DNA of 35,968 nucleotides from an uncultured Clostridia bacterium. Its GTDB lineage: Bacteria; Bacillota; Clostridia; Christensenellales; UBA1242. The notes below the pieces were generated by a model that saw nothing but the letters and a program-made list of their open reading frames with translations, did not search any database and was not told the origin of the DNA. Below are positions 1 to 9,013 of the stretch, one piece after another. A program made the translations under genes and the position numbers. Location: contig CANQRC010000005.1 in the NCBI GenBank assembly GCA_947626155.1, positions 1 to 35,968 of the forward strand. The letters run 5' to 3'. How positions within the stretch are numbered: the stretch's first letter is position 1; each line of letters begins with the position of its first letter.

Positions 1-327
1 GGCTCTTTCGCCGAAAAGAACGGCTGCTCATGTGAAAGCGTTTACACCGCCACAAAGTCGGCGCTCACCGGCCTTGCAAAGTCTCTTGCAAGCGAACTTG
101 GAAATTTGGGCGTAAGAATAAATGTCGTCGCCCCAGGCTTTATTGATACCAAAATGAACAACAACCTCACCCAAGAGGACAAGGACGAAATTGCGGACAT
201 GACCCCACTTCAAAGGCTTGGAACGGTGGAGGATGTTGCCGAGGCAATATATTTTCTTGCAAGCGACAAAGCCTCGTTCATAACCGGTCAAACCCTGTTT
301 GTTGACGGCGGCCTCGTTTTGGAATAG
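1..327 (+). CDS. fabG: 3-oxoacyl-ACP reductase-like SDR, C-terminal part (truncated by window start)
   Basis: Frame 1 is open from base 1: ...YTATKSALTGLAKSLASELGNLGVRINVVAPGFIDTKM...FITGQTLFVDGGLVLE*. YxxxK and the C-terminal GQTLFVDGG motif are typical of FabG. Confidence 0.85.
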   Translation, partial: GSFAEKNGCSCESVYTATKSALTGLAKSLASELGNLGVRINVVAPGFIDTKMNNNLTQEDKDEIADMTPLQRLGTVEDVAEAIYFLASDKASFITGQTLFVDGGLVLE

Positions 328-338
328 CCTGCCCCCTT

Positions 339-470
339 GCTGTCATTCTGCATTGCGGAGCAATCTCACTGATGGGCTTACGGGCGTTGGTGCTGCAGAA
401 CGGAGTGGAGTGAAGAATCCCAACCAAGCCCTCGCTGTCATTCTGAACGAAGTGAAGAATCTCAACCACT
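339..470. repeat. 'TGTCATTCTGA..GAAGAATCTC' dispersed repeats (one composite/degenerate, one full copy)
   Basis: tgtcattctgcattgcggagcaatctc... and gctgtcattctgaacgaagtgaagaatctcaacc. Confidence 0.75.
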
Positions 471-479
471 TTCCCAAAA

Positions 480-515
480 TAAAAAAAAGACACAAAACTG
501 TGTCTTATTTTTTTT
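480..515. terminator. Bidirectional intrinsic terminator after rplS
   Basis: AAGACACA-aaac-TGTGTCTT flanked by A-run and T-run. Confidence 0.75.
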
Positions 516-864
516 ACTTGTTTTCTGCTGATTTAACCTTAGCAGCACGGCCTGTAAGTTCTCTTACATAATAGAGTTTTGCTCTTCTTGGCTTACCCTT
601 TCTTACAACCTCAATTGAAGCAATCTTTGGTGAATGAATTGGGAAAGTTTTTTCAACGCCTACGCCATAAGAAATCTTACGAACAGTAAAGGTCTCTCTA
701 ATTCCGCCGTTTTTGCGAGCAATAACAACGCCCTCAAAAGCCTGCAATCTTTCCTTGTCGCCTTCTTTGATTTTTTGTTGCACTCTAACGGTGTCACCAA
801 TAGCAAACTCAGGAACGGACTCTTTCATGCCTTCATTTTCGATTTGCTGAACCAAATTATTCAT
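514..864 (-). CDS. rplS: 50S ribosomal protein L19
   Basis: 116 aa; [62 protein letters not shown] is classic L19. Confidence 0.97.
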   Translation of the reverse strand: MNNLVQQIENEGMKESVPEFAIGDTVRVQQKIKEGDKERLQAFEGVVIARKNGGIRETFTVRKISYGVGVEKTFPIHSPKIASIEVVRKGKPRRAKLYYVRELTGRAAKVKSAENK

Positions 865-943
865 TGACTTATCTCCTTTTTTCAGATTTTCGACAAAATG
901 CTCATTCTGACCAAGTCACAGCGGAACATCCGAAGTCTTTTCG

Positions 944-973
944 ATTATAACACATATACTTTTTAAAAAACAA
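944..973 (-). promoter_or_regulatory. Putative sigma-A promoter for rplS
   Basis: Minus strand TTGTTT-N18-TATAAT upstream of rplS. Confidence 0.5.
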
Positions 974-1070
974 GTGTTTTTGCAAAATTTTTTTGCCAAT
1001 GCCGGAGAATTTTTAAAAAAAGACCGACTTTTTCCCTGTCGCCCTTGCCTTTTCTGCCCTTTGACTATTA

Positions 1071-1277
1071 TGCTGTCATCCTGAATGAAGCGTAAGCGCA
1101 ATGAAGGATCTCAACTACTCTTATGCTGTCATTGTGCTTAGATTGCTCTTTATGCTGTCTTTCTTCTCTTTCCTGTCATTCTGAGCGTAGCGAAGAATCT
1201 CAACCTCGCTCATGCTGTCATTCTGACGTGAACTACTCTTGCTGTCATTCTGACGCGAAGCGGAAGAATCTCATCCA
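1071..1277. repeat. Cluster of the same dispersed repeat (3 full, 2 partial copies)
   Basis: 1071-1115 gctgtcatcctgaatgaagcgtaagcgcaatgaaggatctc; 1174-1206 tgtcattctgagcgtagcgaagaatctc; 1241-1276 gctgtcattctgacgcgaagcggaagaatctc; partials near 1131 and 1214. Confidence 0.8.
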
Positions 1278-1278
1278 C

Positions 1279-1641
1279 TTAAAACGCGTTTTCAAGATGC
1301 GTTATCTCGTCGCCAACAATCTCAATTACATCAAAACGAACATCATTTTCCGTCTTATGTGTTTGCATAAGATAAAGTTGGGCGCAATTTCTTATTTTTT
1401 GCTGCTTTCTATAATCAACTGCCTCACAAGGCCTGCCAAAGGCAAGCGTCTCACGCTTTTTTACTTCAACAAACACAATCACGTTTTTCCAAAGCGCAAT
1501 AATGTCAATTTCGCCCATTTTGGTCTTGTAATTTGTTTTGATTATTTTATAGCCCTTCGCTTCAAGAAATTTGGCGGCAGTTATTTCGCCCGTGTCGCCG
1601 TTAATTTTGTTTCTAACTTTTGAAATGTCTTTTGAATACAT
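1279..1641 (-). CDS. yraN: YraN/UPF0102 family endonuclease-like protein
   Basis: GDTGEITAAKFLEAKGYKIIKTNYKTKMGEIDIIALWKNVIVFVEVKKRETLAFGRP matches the UPF0102 pattern. Confidence 0.9.
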   Translation of the reverse strand: MYSKDISKVRNKINGDTGEITAAKFLEAKGYKIIKTNYKTKMGEIDIIALWKNVIVFVEVKKRETLAFGRPCEAVDYRKQQKIRNCAQLYLMQTHKTENDVRFDVIEIVGDEITHLENAF

Positions 1642-1651
1642 AAAACCTCGC

Positions 1652-2470
1652 CTAGTCCAGGGTCAACTTTCCAATTCTGCCCTTTCTGAAATCATCAATC
1701 ACACTTTTTGCGGTGCGTTCGAGGTCAATCTCTCCGCCAACAGTGACAAATTTACGCTGCGCCGCAATTTCTCCAAGCGACTTTGCGCCATTGTAGCGCT
1801 TTTCAAACTCATTTGGATAAAGTTCAAGAAGAAGAGAAATCAGCTGCTCAGAAAGCTCCACAAAATCCAAAATTTCGTCCCGAACGCTGCCAACAAATGC
1901 AAGTTTTTTTGCAACATCCTGATTTTCAATATTAGGATAAAGCGTTCCGGGGGTGTCAAAAACCTCAATGCAGTCTCCCACCGAAAGCCACTGTCCTCTT
2001 TTTGTGACGCCCGCCTTGTTTCCAGTTATGGTCTTGGCCTTTTTGCACAGGTTGTTTACAAGAGTGCTTTTCCCACAGTTAGGAATGCCCACCACCATGG
2101 TTCTAATTGTGGCTTTGATGCCCTTTGCCTTGTATTTTTGAATTTTTTCGCTTGCAAGAGCCTTAATTTTGGAAAGTAAAACCTCGCTTTTGCCTATAAG
2201 CGTGCTGTTAAAAAGCAAATAATCACAATTTTTGCCCTTAAAATTTGGCAAAAACGCCTTAACTTTGTTTTGGTCTGCCATATCAATTTTATTTAAAACA
2301 AAAAGTGTGGGCTTATTTTCAGATATTTGTGACAATTTAGGATTCAACGAGGAAAGTGGAATGCGTGCGTCAAGAACATAAGTGACAACTTCAACCTTTT
2401 TAAGTTGGTCACTTATCTCTTTCAACGCCTTATTCATATGCCCCGGAAACCAATTTATTTTCACAGACAC
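1652..2470 (-). CDS. ylqF: Ribosome biogenesis GTPase YlqF/RbgA
   Basis: Circularly permuted GTPase: WFPGHMNKAL, NKIDMAD, GIPNCGKSTLVN, DTPGTLYP. Confidence 0.95.
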   Translation of the reverse strand: MSVKINWFPGHMNKALKEISDQLKKVEVVTYVLDARIPLSSLNPKLSQISENKPTLFVLNKIDMADQNKVKAFLPNFKGKNCDYLLFNSTLIGKSEVLLSKIKALASEKIQKYKAKGIKATIRTMVVGIPNCGKSTLVNNLCKKAKTITGNKAGVTKRGQWLSVGDCIEVFDTPGTLYPNIENQDVAKKLAFVGSVRDEILDFVELSEQLISLLLELYPNEFEKRYNGAKSLGEIAAQRKFVTVGGEIDLERTAKSVIDDFRKGRIGKLTLD

Positions 2471-2471
2471 C

Positions 2472-2529
2472 TCACATATATTGTGGTATTATGCATTGCA
2501 TACTACACCACATATTGTGTATTATGCAA
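2472..2529. repeat. Palindromic intergenic repeat, copy A
   Basis: atatattgtggtattatgcattgcatactacaccacatattgtgtattatgcaac; centred on TATGCA-T-TGCATA; related to 33069-33122 and to 12599-12626 in truB. Confidence 0.7.
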
Positions 2530-2533
2530 CATT

Positions 2534-3211
2534 TTAATCAAGCAAGTCACTTCTAAGCTTTTTGGTACGCTCTAAACTTTGCACCTCTCTCCACTTCTCA
2601 ATTTGTTGGTGATTTCCCGACACCAACACATCGGGCACTTTCAAGCCCATAAACTCTTGTGGCCTTGTGTATTGAGGATACTCCAAAAGTCCATTTGAAA
2701 AACTTTCGTTTGTTAAACTATCAGCTGAAATAACTCCGTCAACAAATCTTGCAACGCAATCAATAATCACCATTGTTGGAAGTTCGCCGCCCGTTAAAAC
2801 ATAGTCGCCAATAGAAATTTGTTCTATATCAAAAAGTTCAAAAAGTCTCTCGTCCACACCCTCATAGTGGCCGCAAACAAAAATTAAATGCTCGTTTTTT
2901 GAAAGTTCAGCCGCCCTTTTTGCGTTTAAAGTTGCGCCAATTGGCGAAGGGAAAATGATTTTGCAACCCTCAGTTTTAACCGACATAATTGCATCATACA
3001 AAGGCTGGACAGTCATAAGCATGCCTGCCCCACCTCCAAAGGGTTCGTCATCACACTTTTTGTGTTTGTCTTTTGAGAAATCCCTTATATTTATTAAGTT
3101 GATTTCAAGTTTTCCAGAATTTGTTGCCCTGCCCAAAATGCTTGTTTGAAGTGGCGCAAACACCTCTGGAAAAAGTGTCAAAATGTCAATTTTCAACTTT
3201 CGCTCCGTCAT
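2534..3211 (-). CDS. trmD: tRNA (guanine-N1)-methyltransferase
   Basis: KIDILTLFPEVFAPLQTSILGRA, DDEPFGGGAGMLM, IGDYVLTGGELP. Start taken at MTERKLKIDIL; the ORF extends upstream to 3292. Confidence 0.95.
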   Translation of the reverse strand: MTERKLKIDILTLFPEVFAPLQTSILGRATNSGKLEINLINIRDFSKDKHKKCDDEPFGGGAGMLMTVQPLYDAIMSVKTEGCKIIFPSPIGATLNAKRAAELSKNEHLIFVCGHYEGVDERLFELFDIEQISIGDYVLTGGELPTMVIIDCVARFVDGVISADSLTNESFSNGLLEYPQYTRPQEFMGLKVPDVLVSGNHQQIEKWREVQSLERTKKLRSDLLD

Positions 3212-3680
3212 ATTCCGCCCTGATAACATACAAACTTTTGTTGTTTGTCTTGAAGATTGCCTTTTTGAATGGCACTTCATACAAATGCTCATCCTCTTTG
3301 ATAATCAAAATGTCGTCAAAGCCATAGTTTTCAACGTCCATAATCTGCCCAACATACGCTCCGTTTTCGTCATAAATTATTGTGCCAATAAGCTCCTCAA
3401 TCAAAAAGTCGTCTTCGGCAAGAGCATCAAAGTCTTCCCTTGAAATAAACACCTTTTGATTTCTAAACTTCTCCGCAACCGTTCGGTCGGGAATTGTTTC
3501 GAACTGTGCGTAAGCATAGCCAAGCCTAAAACTTGACCTAACAAAACCGCTTTCTTTTTTTTCTATATAAAGCCTATGTTTTCCATTAAAAATCGCAGGA
3601 ATATCAATCAGCGGCGTTATTTTAACTTCCCCCTTGATACCCTGCGGTTTTATGATTTTTCCTACGCAAACAAATTCCAT
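3186..3680 (-). CDS. rimM: 16S rRNA processing protein RimM
   Basis: VGKIIKPQGIKGEVKITPL N-terminus and PRC-barrel C-terminus; between trmD and the KH protein. Confidence 0.93.
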   Translation of the reverse strand: MEFVCVGKIIKPQGIKGEVKITPLIDIPAIFNGKHRLYIEKKESGFVRSSFRLGYAYAQFETIPDRTVAEKFRNQKVFISREDFDALAEDDFLIEELIGTIIYDENGAYVGQIMDVENYGFDDILIIKEDEHLYEVPFKKAIFKTNNKSLYVIRAEYDGAKVEN

Positions 3681-3910
3681 TAGTCCTCAAATTTGACAAA
3701 AACTTTTTTGTGTGTTTTTGCCATGACAGATTTCATGATTGTTCTTATGCTTGTGGCAGTTTTTCCATTTTTTCCAATAACTTTTCCAATGTCCTCACTT
3801 GCCACTTTGACGCGATATGTGATTGATGTTTCGTCCTCTTCGGTTTCAACCTCAACAGTTTTTTCGTCTCCAACCAAAGCACCAACCAAAAATTTCAATA
3901 ACTCTTCCAT
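3680..3910 (-). CDS. khpA: KH-domain RNA-binding protein (YlqC/KhpA family)
   Basis: 76 aa with DIGKVIGKNGKTATSIRTIMK KH signature, between rimM and rpsP. Confidence 0.92.
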   Translation of the reverse strand: MEELLKFLVGALVGDEKTVEVETEEDETSITYRVKVASEDIGKVIGKNGKTATSIRTIMKSVMAKTHKKVFVKFED

Positions 3911-3918
3911 AATTTCTC

Positions 3919-4170
3919 CTAATCTTGTGAAATTGCACCGCTCTTTACAAGAAGTGCCTTTGCAGTGTCAGTTGGAAGCGCACCCTTTTTAAGCCAATCC
4001 TGAGCTTTTGCGTTGTCAATTTTGATTTCAGCAGGGTTTGTAAGAGGATTGTATGTTCCCAGAAGGTCAATGTATTTTCCGTCTCTTGGGCTCTTAGAAT
4101 CTGCTACAACAACGCGGTAGAAAGGTGATTTTTTGTCTCCCATTCTTGTAAGTCTGATTTTTACAGCCAT
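3919..4170 (-). CDS. rpsP: 30S ribosomal protein S16
   Basis: [42 protein letters not shown]. Confidence 0.97.
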   Translation of the reverse strand: MAVKIRLTRMGDKKSPFYRVVVADSKSPRDGKYIDLLGTYNPLTNPAEIKIDNAKAQDWLKKGALPTDTAKALLVKSGAISQD

Positions 4171-4284
4171 TTTATTTTCTCCTTTTTTTTAAATTTTTGA
4201 AAGATTTTTCTTTCGTTTTAATATATAAATCGGTTTCCCGTTTATACCGTTTTTCTGCCAAGCCTTCATGCCAAAATTTCAGCC

Positions 4285-5604
4285 TTATCTGCCAAACATT
4301 CCGCGCATTCCACGCTTGTTTTTAAGCATTTTCATCATCTCTTTTGATTGTTCAAACTGTTTCAAAAGCATATTAACTTGCTGAATGCTTGTGCCACTGC
4401 CGTCGGCAATTCTCTTTCTTCGGCTTGCCTTGATAATTTCTGGATGCAACCTCTCCTCTTTTGTCATGCTTTGAATTATGGCCTTATTTACAAGAAGTTG
4501 TTTTTCATCAATAGCCAAATTTTTCACCTTGGCGGACATCCCCGGAATCATGCCCAAAATGTCTTGGATGCTTCCCATCTTCTTCATGTTTTCCATTTGA
4601 ACAAGATAGTCCTCAAAAGTGAACGAATTTTCACGCAGTTTCTGTTCAAGTTCCTTCGCCTGCTCTTCGGTGACAGCCTCCTGCGCCTTTTCAATCAGGG
4701 AAAGCACGTCTCCCATGCCCAAAATTCTGCTTGCAATTCTGTCGGGATGAAAAGGCTCTAAATCTCCAATTTTCTCTCCCACGCCAGAAAATTTGATAGG
4801 TTTTCCGGTTATTGCCTTGATTGAAAGTGCCGCGCCGCCACGCGTGTCGCCATCTAGTTTTGTGAGGATTACGCCAGAAATGTCGAGGTCATTATTAAAA
4901 CTTTCGCTTATGGTCACGGCGTCCTGACCCGTCATGGCGTCAACCACCAGCAAAATTTCGGTTGGCTTAACCTCTTTTTTGATGTCTTTTAACTCTTCCA
5001 TCAACTCGGCGTTTATGTGAAGCCTTCCCGCCGTGTCTATGATAACAACATCAAAGCCTTGTTTCTTGGCGTGCTCAACCGCCTGTTTTGCGGTTTTAAC
5101 GGGGTTTTGAGTGCCGCGCTCAAACACCTCAGCGCCCGCAGTTTTCCCAACAACTTGAAGTTGGTTGATTGCCGCCGGCCTGTATATGTCGCAGGCAACA
5201 AGAAGTGGCTTTTTGCCCTGTTTTTTGAGGTGAAAAGCAAGCTTTCCGCACATGGTGGTTTTGCCTGCGCCTTGAAGGCCGCACATCATAATGATTGTTG
5301 GCGGATTTGACGCAATTTGAAGTTTTTGATTGTCGGAAGAGATGAGTTTTGTCAGTTCATCCTTAACAATTTTGATGACCATTTGCCCCGGCGTGAGGCT
5401 TTTCATAACGTCTTCGCCAACTGCTTTTTCGGAGATGTCGGCAACAAATTTTTTTGCCACCATATAGTTTACATCCGCCTCTAAAAGCGCCATTCTAACT
5501 TCGCGCATGGCCTCTTTGATTTCAAGTTCGGTCAGTTTGCCGCGCTTAGTCAGTTTGGAGAAAATGTGGTTAAATTTTTCAGATAATGATGAGAAAAGTG
5601 CCAT
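4285..5604 (-). CDS. ffh: Signal recognition particle protein Ffh
   Basis: GLQGAGKTTMCGKLA, DTAGRL, TKLDGDTRGGAAL, Met-rich M domain. Confidence 0.97.
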   Translation of the reverse strand: MALFSSLSEKFNHIFSKLTKRGKLTELEIKEAMREVRMALLEADVNYMVAKKFVADISEKAVGEDVMKSLTPGQMVIKIVKDELTKLISSDNQKLQIASNPPTIIMMCGLQGAGKTTMCGKLAFHLKKQGKKPLLVACDIYRPAAINQLQVVGKTAGAEVFERGTQNPVKTAKQAVEHAKKQGFDVVIIDTAGRLHINAELMEELKDIKKEVKPTEILLVVDAMTGQDAVTISESFNNDLDISGVILTKLDGDTRGGAALSIKAITGKPIKFSGVGEKIGDLEPFHPDRIASRILGMGDVLSLIEKAQEAVTEEQAKELEQKLRENSFTFEDYLVQMENMKKMGSIQDILGMIPGMSAKVKNLAIDEKQLLVNKAIIQSMTKEERLHPEIIKASRRKRIADGSGTSIQQVNMLLKQFEQSKEMMKMLKNKRGMRGMFGR

Positions 5605-5931
5605 TTAGATTTTCCTTAACAATTTTTCGACTTTTTGTTTTATGTTTTTTTCGTCCTCATTCAAAATGTCTTGAAGAGCTTTTTGCAAAGTCTCTTTGGA
5701 CTTGAGAAGAGATAGTTTTTCTTCATAATCATCAAGTTTTTTGCAGCTTTTGTCAATGCAATCAAGCACGGCTTGTCTTGAAATTTTGCGTTCTTCGGCA
5801 ATTTCGGTCAAGGTCATATTGAAATCAAAATAACCTCTCATTATGTTTTGTCTGTCCTCGCTCAAAAGTTTTCCATAACATGAAAACAACTTTCCATAGC
5901 GGACAAACCCATCAAGTTCGGTTTTTGTCAT
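5605..5931 (-). CDS. ylxM: YlxM-family DNA-binding protein (UPF0122)
   Basis: 108 aa HTH protein next to ffh: MRGYFDFNMTLTEIAEERKISRQAVLDCI. Confidence 0.9.
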   Translation of the reverse strand: MTKTELDGFVRYGKLFSCYGKLLSEDRQNIMRGYFDFNMTLTEIAEERKISRQAVLDCIDKSCKKLDDYEEKLSLLKSKETLQKALQDILNEDEKNIKQKVEKLLRKI

Positions 5932-6011
5932 ATCGCCTCCGCGCCGTCAAGCCAAATTGCTTTACAATTGCATTATAACACACCTTTTTTGAAATTGCAA
6001 CCATTTTTTCA

Positions 6012-7103
6012 TCAATTTGGCAACAAATTTGAAATTATTGTGTTGCTTAAATGATAAAACAGCGGGTTTAAAAGAAGTTTTTGCCCCTCTTTAATCAAAA
6101 TTCCCTGCGACAAATATTCTTCAAAATATGGATTTTTCTCAATTTCGTAGCCCAAAATTGGAAGTGAAACGCCCAAATTGCACCTCAGCCCAAGCATAAT
6201 TTTCTCTTCAATCACATCTTTTTCAGTAAGTTTTTCCAAAGTTGCTGTGCCCCGTTCATATTCCGCCAAAGTGGCAGCATTTTCTCTTCTCACGCCGTCA
6301 AAAAAACTGTGGGCAGAAATTCCAAATCCCAAATATTCGCCCCTTGCCCAATAATTTAGGTTGTGCTTGCTCTCATATCCCGGCAGCGCAAAATTGCTTA
6401 TCTCATATCTTTCAAAGCCGTTGTCAACAAGAAAATTTGACAACTTGTTGAATGCCAAAATTGTGTTTTCGTCATTTTGGGGAAGATATTTTTTGCCCTC
6501 CACAAGTTTTCCAAGCGGCGTGGCGTCATACACCTCCAAAAGATAGCAAGAAATGTGTTTTATGCCAAGTTCAAGCAAGTTTTTGGCGTAAGAGGTGAGG
6601 TCTTTCCCCGTCTCACCCTCCAGCCCAACAATAAGGTCACAGGACACATTGTCAAAATATTTTCTTGCAAGTTTGACGGCGTCCAAAGCCGTTTTTTTGT
6701 TGTGAAGCCGCCCAATTTTCTTCAAAGTTTTGTCGCTTAAACTTTGAATTCCAAGGCTCACCCTGCTCACGCGCAAATTTTTCCAAACTTTCAAAATTTC
6801 TTCGCTGAGGCTTTCGGGATTTGCCTCAATTGTAAACTCAGCGTTGTCATAAACATCAAAATTCTCATAAATTGCGCCCACAATTTTTTCAATTTCCCCC
6901 GCCGAAAGCAAACTTGGCGTGCCTCCGCCAATGTAAATTGTTTTTACAACACAATTTTTCTCTTTTCGCCTGCGAATTTCTTCGCAAAGCAAATCCACAT
7001 AGCGCTGCCTTGTCTTTTCGTCAGCGCAAAAAGAGTTAAAGGCGCAATAAAAGCACTTTTGCTTACAAAAAGGAATGTGGACATAAATTGAAATTTCTCT
7101 CAT
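6012..7103 (-). CDS. hemW: Radical SAM heme chaperone / HemN-like protein HemW
   Basis: [50 protein letters not shown]; adjacent to lepA. Confidence 0.93.
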   Translation of the reverse strand: MREISIYVHIPFCKQKCFYCAFNSFCADEKTRQRYVDLLCEEIRRRKEKNCVVKTIYIGGGTPSLLSAGEIEKIVGAIYENFDVYDNAEFTIEANPESLSEEILKVWKNLRVSRVSLGIQSLSDKTLKKIGRLHNKKTALDAVKLARKYFDNVSCDLIVGLEGETGKDLTSYAKNLLELGIKHISCYLLEVYDATPLGKLVEGKKYLPQNDENTILAFNKLSNFLVDNGFERYEISNFALPGYESKHNLNYWARGEYLGFGISAHSFFDGVRRENAATLAEYERGTATLEKLTEKDVIEEKIMLGLRCNLGVSLPILGYEIEKNPYFEEYLSQGILIKEGQKLLLNPLFYHLSNTIISNLLPN

Positions 7104-8908
7104 TTATTGTCCTCGTCAAGTTTCAAAATGCTCATGAACGCCTCGGACGGAATTTCAACCGTGCCAATTTTGCGCATCTTCTTCTTTCCCTCTTTTTGTT
7201 TTTCAAGAAGTTTTCTTTTGCGCGTAATATCGCCGCCATAACACTTTGCCAAAACATCTTTTCTCATTGCGGAAATGGTTTCGCGCGCAATAATTTTGTT
7301 TCCAATGCACGCCTGAATTGGCACTTCAAAAAGTTGGCGCGGAATAATTTTTTTCAGCCTTTCAGCAAGTTCTCTGCCGCGACTGTAGGCCTTGTCTTTG
7401 TGAACAATAAGCGAAAGAGCGTCACATTTTTCGCCGTTCAACAAAAGGTCAACCCTCACAAGGTCAGCCACCTCAAAGCCGTCAAGCTCATAGTCAAAAC
7501 TTGCGTAGCCTTTCGTGCGCGACTTCAAACTGTCAAAAAAGTCATAAATAATCTCGCCCAGCGGCAAAATGTATTTCAGTTCCACTCTGCTTTTGTCAAG
7601 ATATTGCATATCCTTAAAAGTGCCGCGCTTATCTTGGCAAAGCTCCATAATTGTGCCAACATATTCCGGCGGCGTGAAAACATTCACCCTCACAATTGGC
7701 TCTTCAATTCGTGAAATTTCCACGGCAGGCGGCAAATTGGATGGATTTGAAATTTCCAGCATCTCACCGTTTGTTTTGAAGACATGATAACTCACGCTTG
7801 GCGCGGTTGTGATGATGTCGAGGTCGAATTCTCGCTCCAACCTCTCGGTTATAATTTCAAGGTGCAAAAGCCCCAAAAAGCCGCATCTAAATCCAAATCC
7901 AAGCGCTGACGAAACCTCGGCGGAAAACTGCAAACTTGCATCATTTAGTTTAAGTTTTTCAAGCGCATCTTTAAGGTCGTTGTATTTTGCGCCGTCAACA
8001 GTGAAAATTCCGCAAAAGACAACCGGTTGAACCTCTTTGTAGCCCTCAAGAGGTTTTTCAATTGGCTCTTCCGCACTTGTGACGGTGTCGCCAACTTTAA
8101 CGTCGGCAATGGTCTTGATTGATGCGGCAATGTAGCCAACGTCTCCCGCTGACAAAACCTCGGTTGGCTTTGTGTTTGGCACAAAGATTCCAACTTCGGT
8201 CACCTCAAAGGTTTTGCCCGTTTGCATAAACAAAATCTTGTCTCCTGCCCTAACGCTTCCGTCAAAAACCCTAATCAAACAAATTGCGCCCTTAAAATTG
8301 TCATAGTGGCTGTCAAAAATGAGGGCTTTTAGCGGCTTGTTTTCGTCGCCCTCGGGATGTGGAATGTCTCTTATAATTGCCCTGAGAACATCCTCAACAT
8401 TTGTCCCCTCTTTGGCGGAAATGCATGGACAATTTTTTGCGTCAAGCCCAATCACCTGCTCAATTTCGGCTTTTGCCTCGTCAATTTGGGCTGATGGAAG
8501 GTCAATTTTGTTTATTACAGGCACAATTTCCAAGTTGTTGTCCAACGCAAGATAGGTGTTTGCAAGCGTCTGCGCCTCAACGCCCTGTGTGGCGTCAACA
8601 AGCAGCAGCGCCCCCTCACACGCGGCAAGAGAACGCGAAACTTCATAAGTGAAGTCCACGTGACCCGGCGTGTCAATCAAGTTCAAAGTGTATTCCTTGC
8701 CCTCAAACTCATAAATCAGCCTTGTTGACGCAAGTTTGATTGTTATGCCCTTCTCCCTTTCAAGCTCCATGCTGTCCAAAATTTGGCTTTGCATATCTCG
8801 CTTAGAGACAGTTCCGGTCAGTTCAATAAGCCTGTCCGCAAGCGTGCTTTTGCCGTGGTCTATGTGCGCAATAATGCAAAAATTTCTTATAAGTGATAAA
8901 TCTTTCAT
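7100..8908 (-). CDS. lepA: Elongation factor 4
   Basis: [53 protein letters not shown]. Start taken at [10 protein letters not shown]; the ORF extends to 8953. Confidence 0.97.
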   Translation of the reverse strand: MKDLSLIRNFCIIAHIDHGKSTLADRLIELTGTVSKRDMQSQILDSMELEREKGITIKLASTRLIYEFEGKEYTLNLIDTPGHVDFTYEVSRSLAACEGALLLVDATQGVEAQTLANTYLALDNNLEIVPVINKIDLPSAQIDEAKAEIEQVIGLDAKNCPCISAKEGTNVEDVLRAIIRDIPHPEGDENKPLKALIFDSHYDNFKGAICLIRVFDGSVRAGDKILFMQTGKTFEVTEVGIFVPNTKPTEVLSAGDVGYIAASIKTIADVKVGDTVTSAEEPIEKPLEGYKEVQPVVFCGIFTVDGAKYNDLKDALEKLKLNDASLQFSAEVSSALGFGFRCGFLGLLHLEIITERLEREFDLDIITTAPSVSYHVFKTNGEMLEISNPSNLPPAVEISRIEEPIVRVNVFTPPEYVGTIMELCQDKRGTFKDMQYLDKSRVELKYILPLGEIIYDFFDSLKSRTKGYASFDYELDGFEVADLVRVDLLLNGEKCDALSLIVHKDKAYSRGRELAERLKKIIPRQLFEVPIQACIGNKIIARETISAMRKDVLAKCYGGDITRKRKLLEKQKEGKKKMRKIGTVEIPSEAFMSILKLDEDNK

Positions 8909-9013
8909 TGTTCCTCTTATATAATAATACAACATTTTTGGATGTTTTAGCAAGAAAAAGTTTGTGTTTTATTTTGAAATTTGCTATCATATTAAAGTTA
9001 GGAGGTTTTTGTC

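Noticed and set aside
1123-1623. 166-aa plus-strand ORF with CHSERSEES-like start
   Set aside because: Runs through the dispersed nucleotide repeats and then antisense to yraN; spurious translation.
5037-5240. Same-strand ORFs overlapping ffh, infB, polC-like and rseP in other frames
   Set aside because: Alternative frames inside conserved coding sequences.
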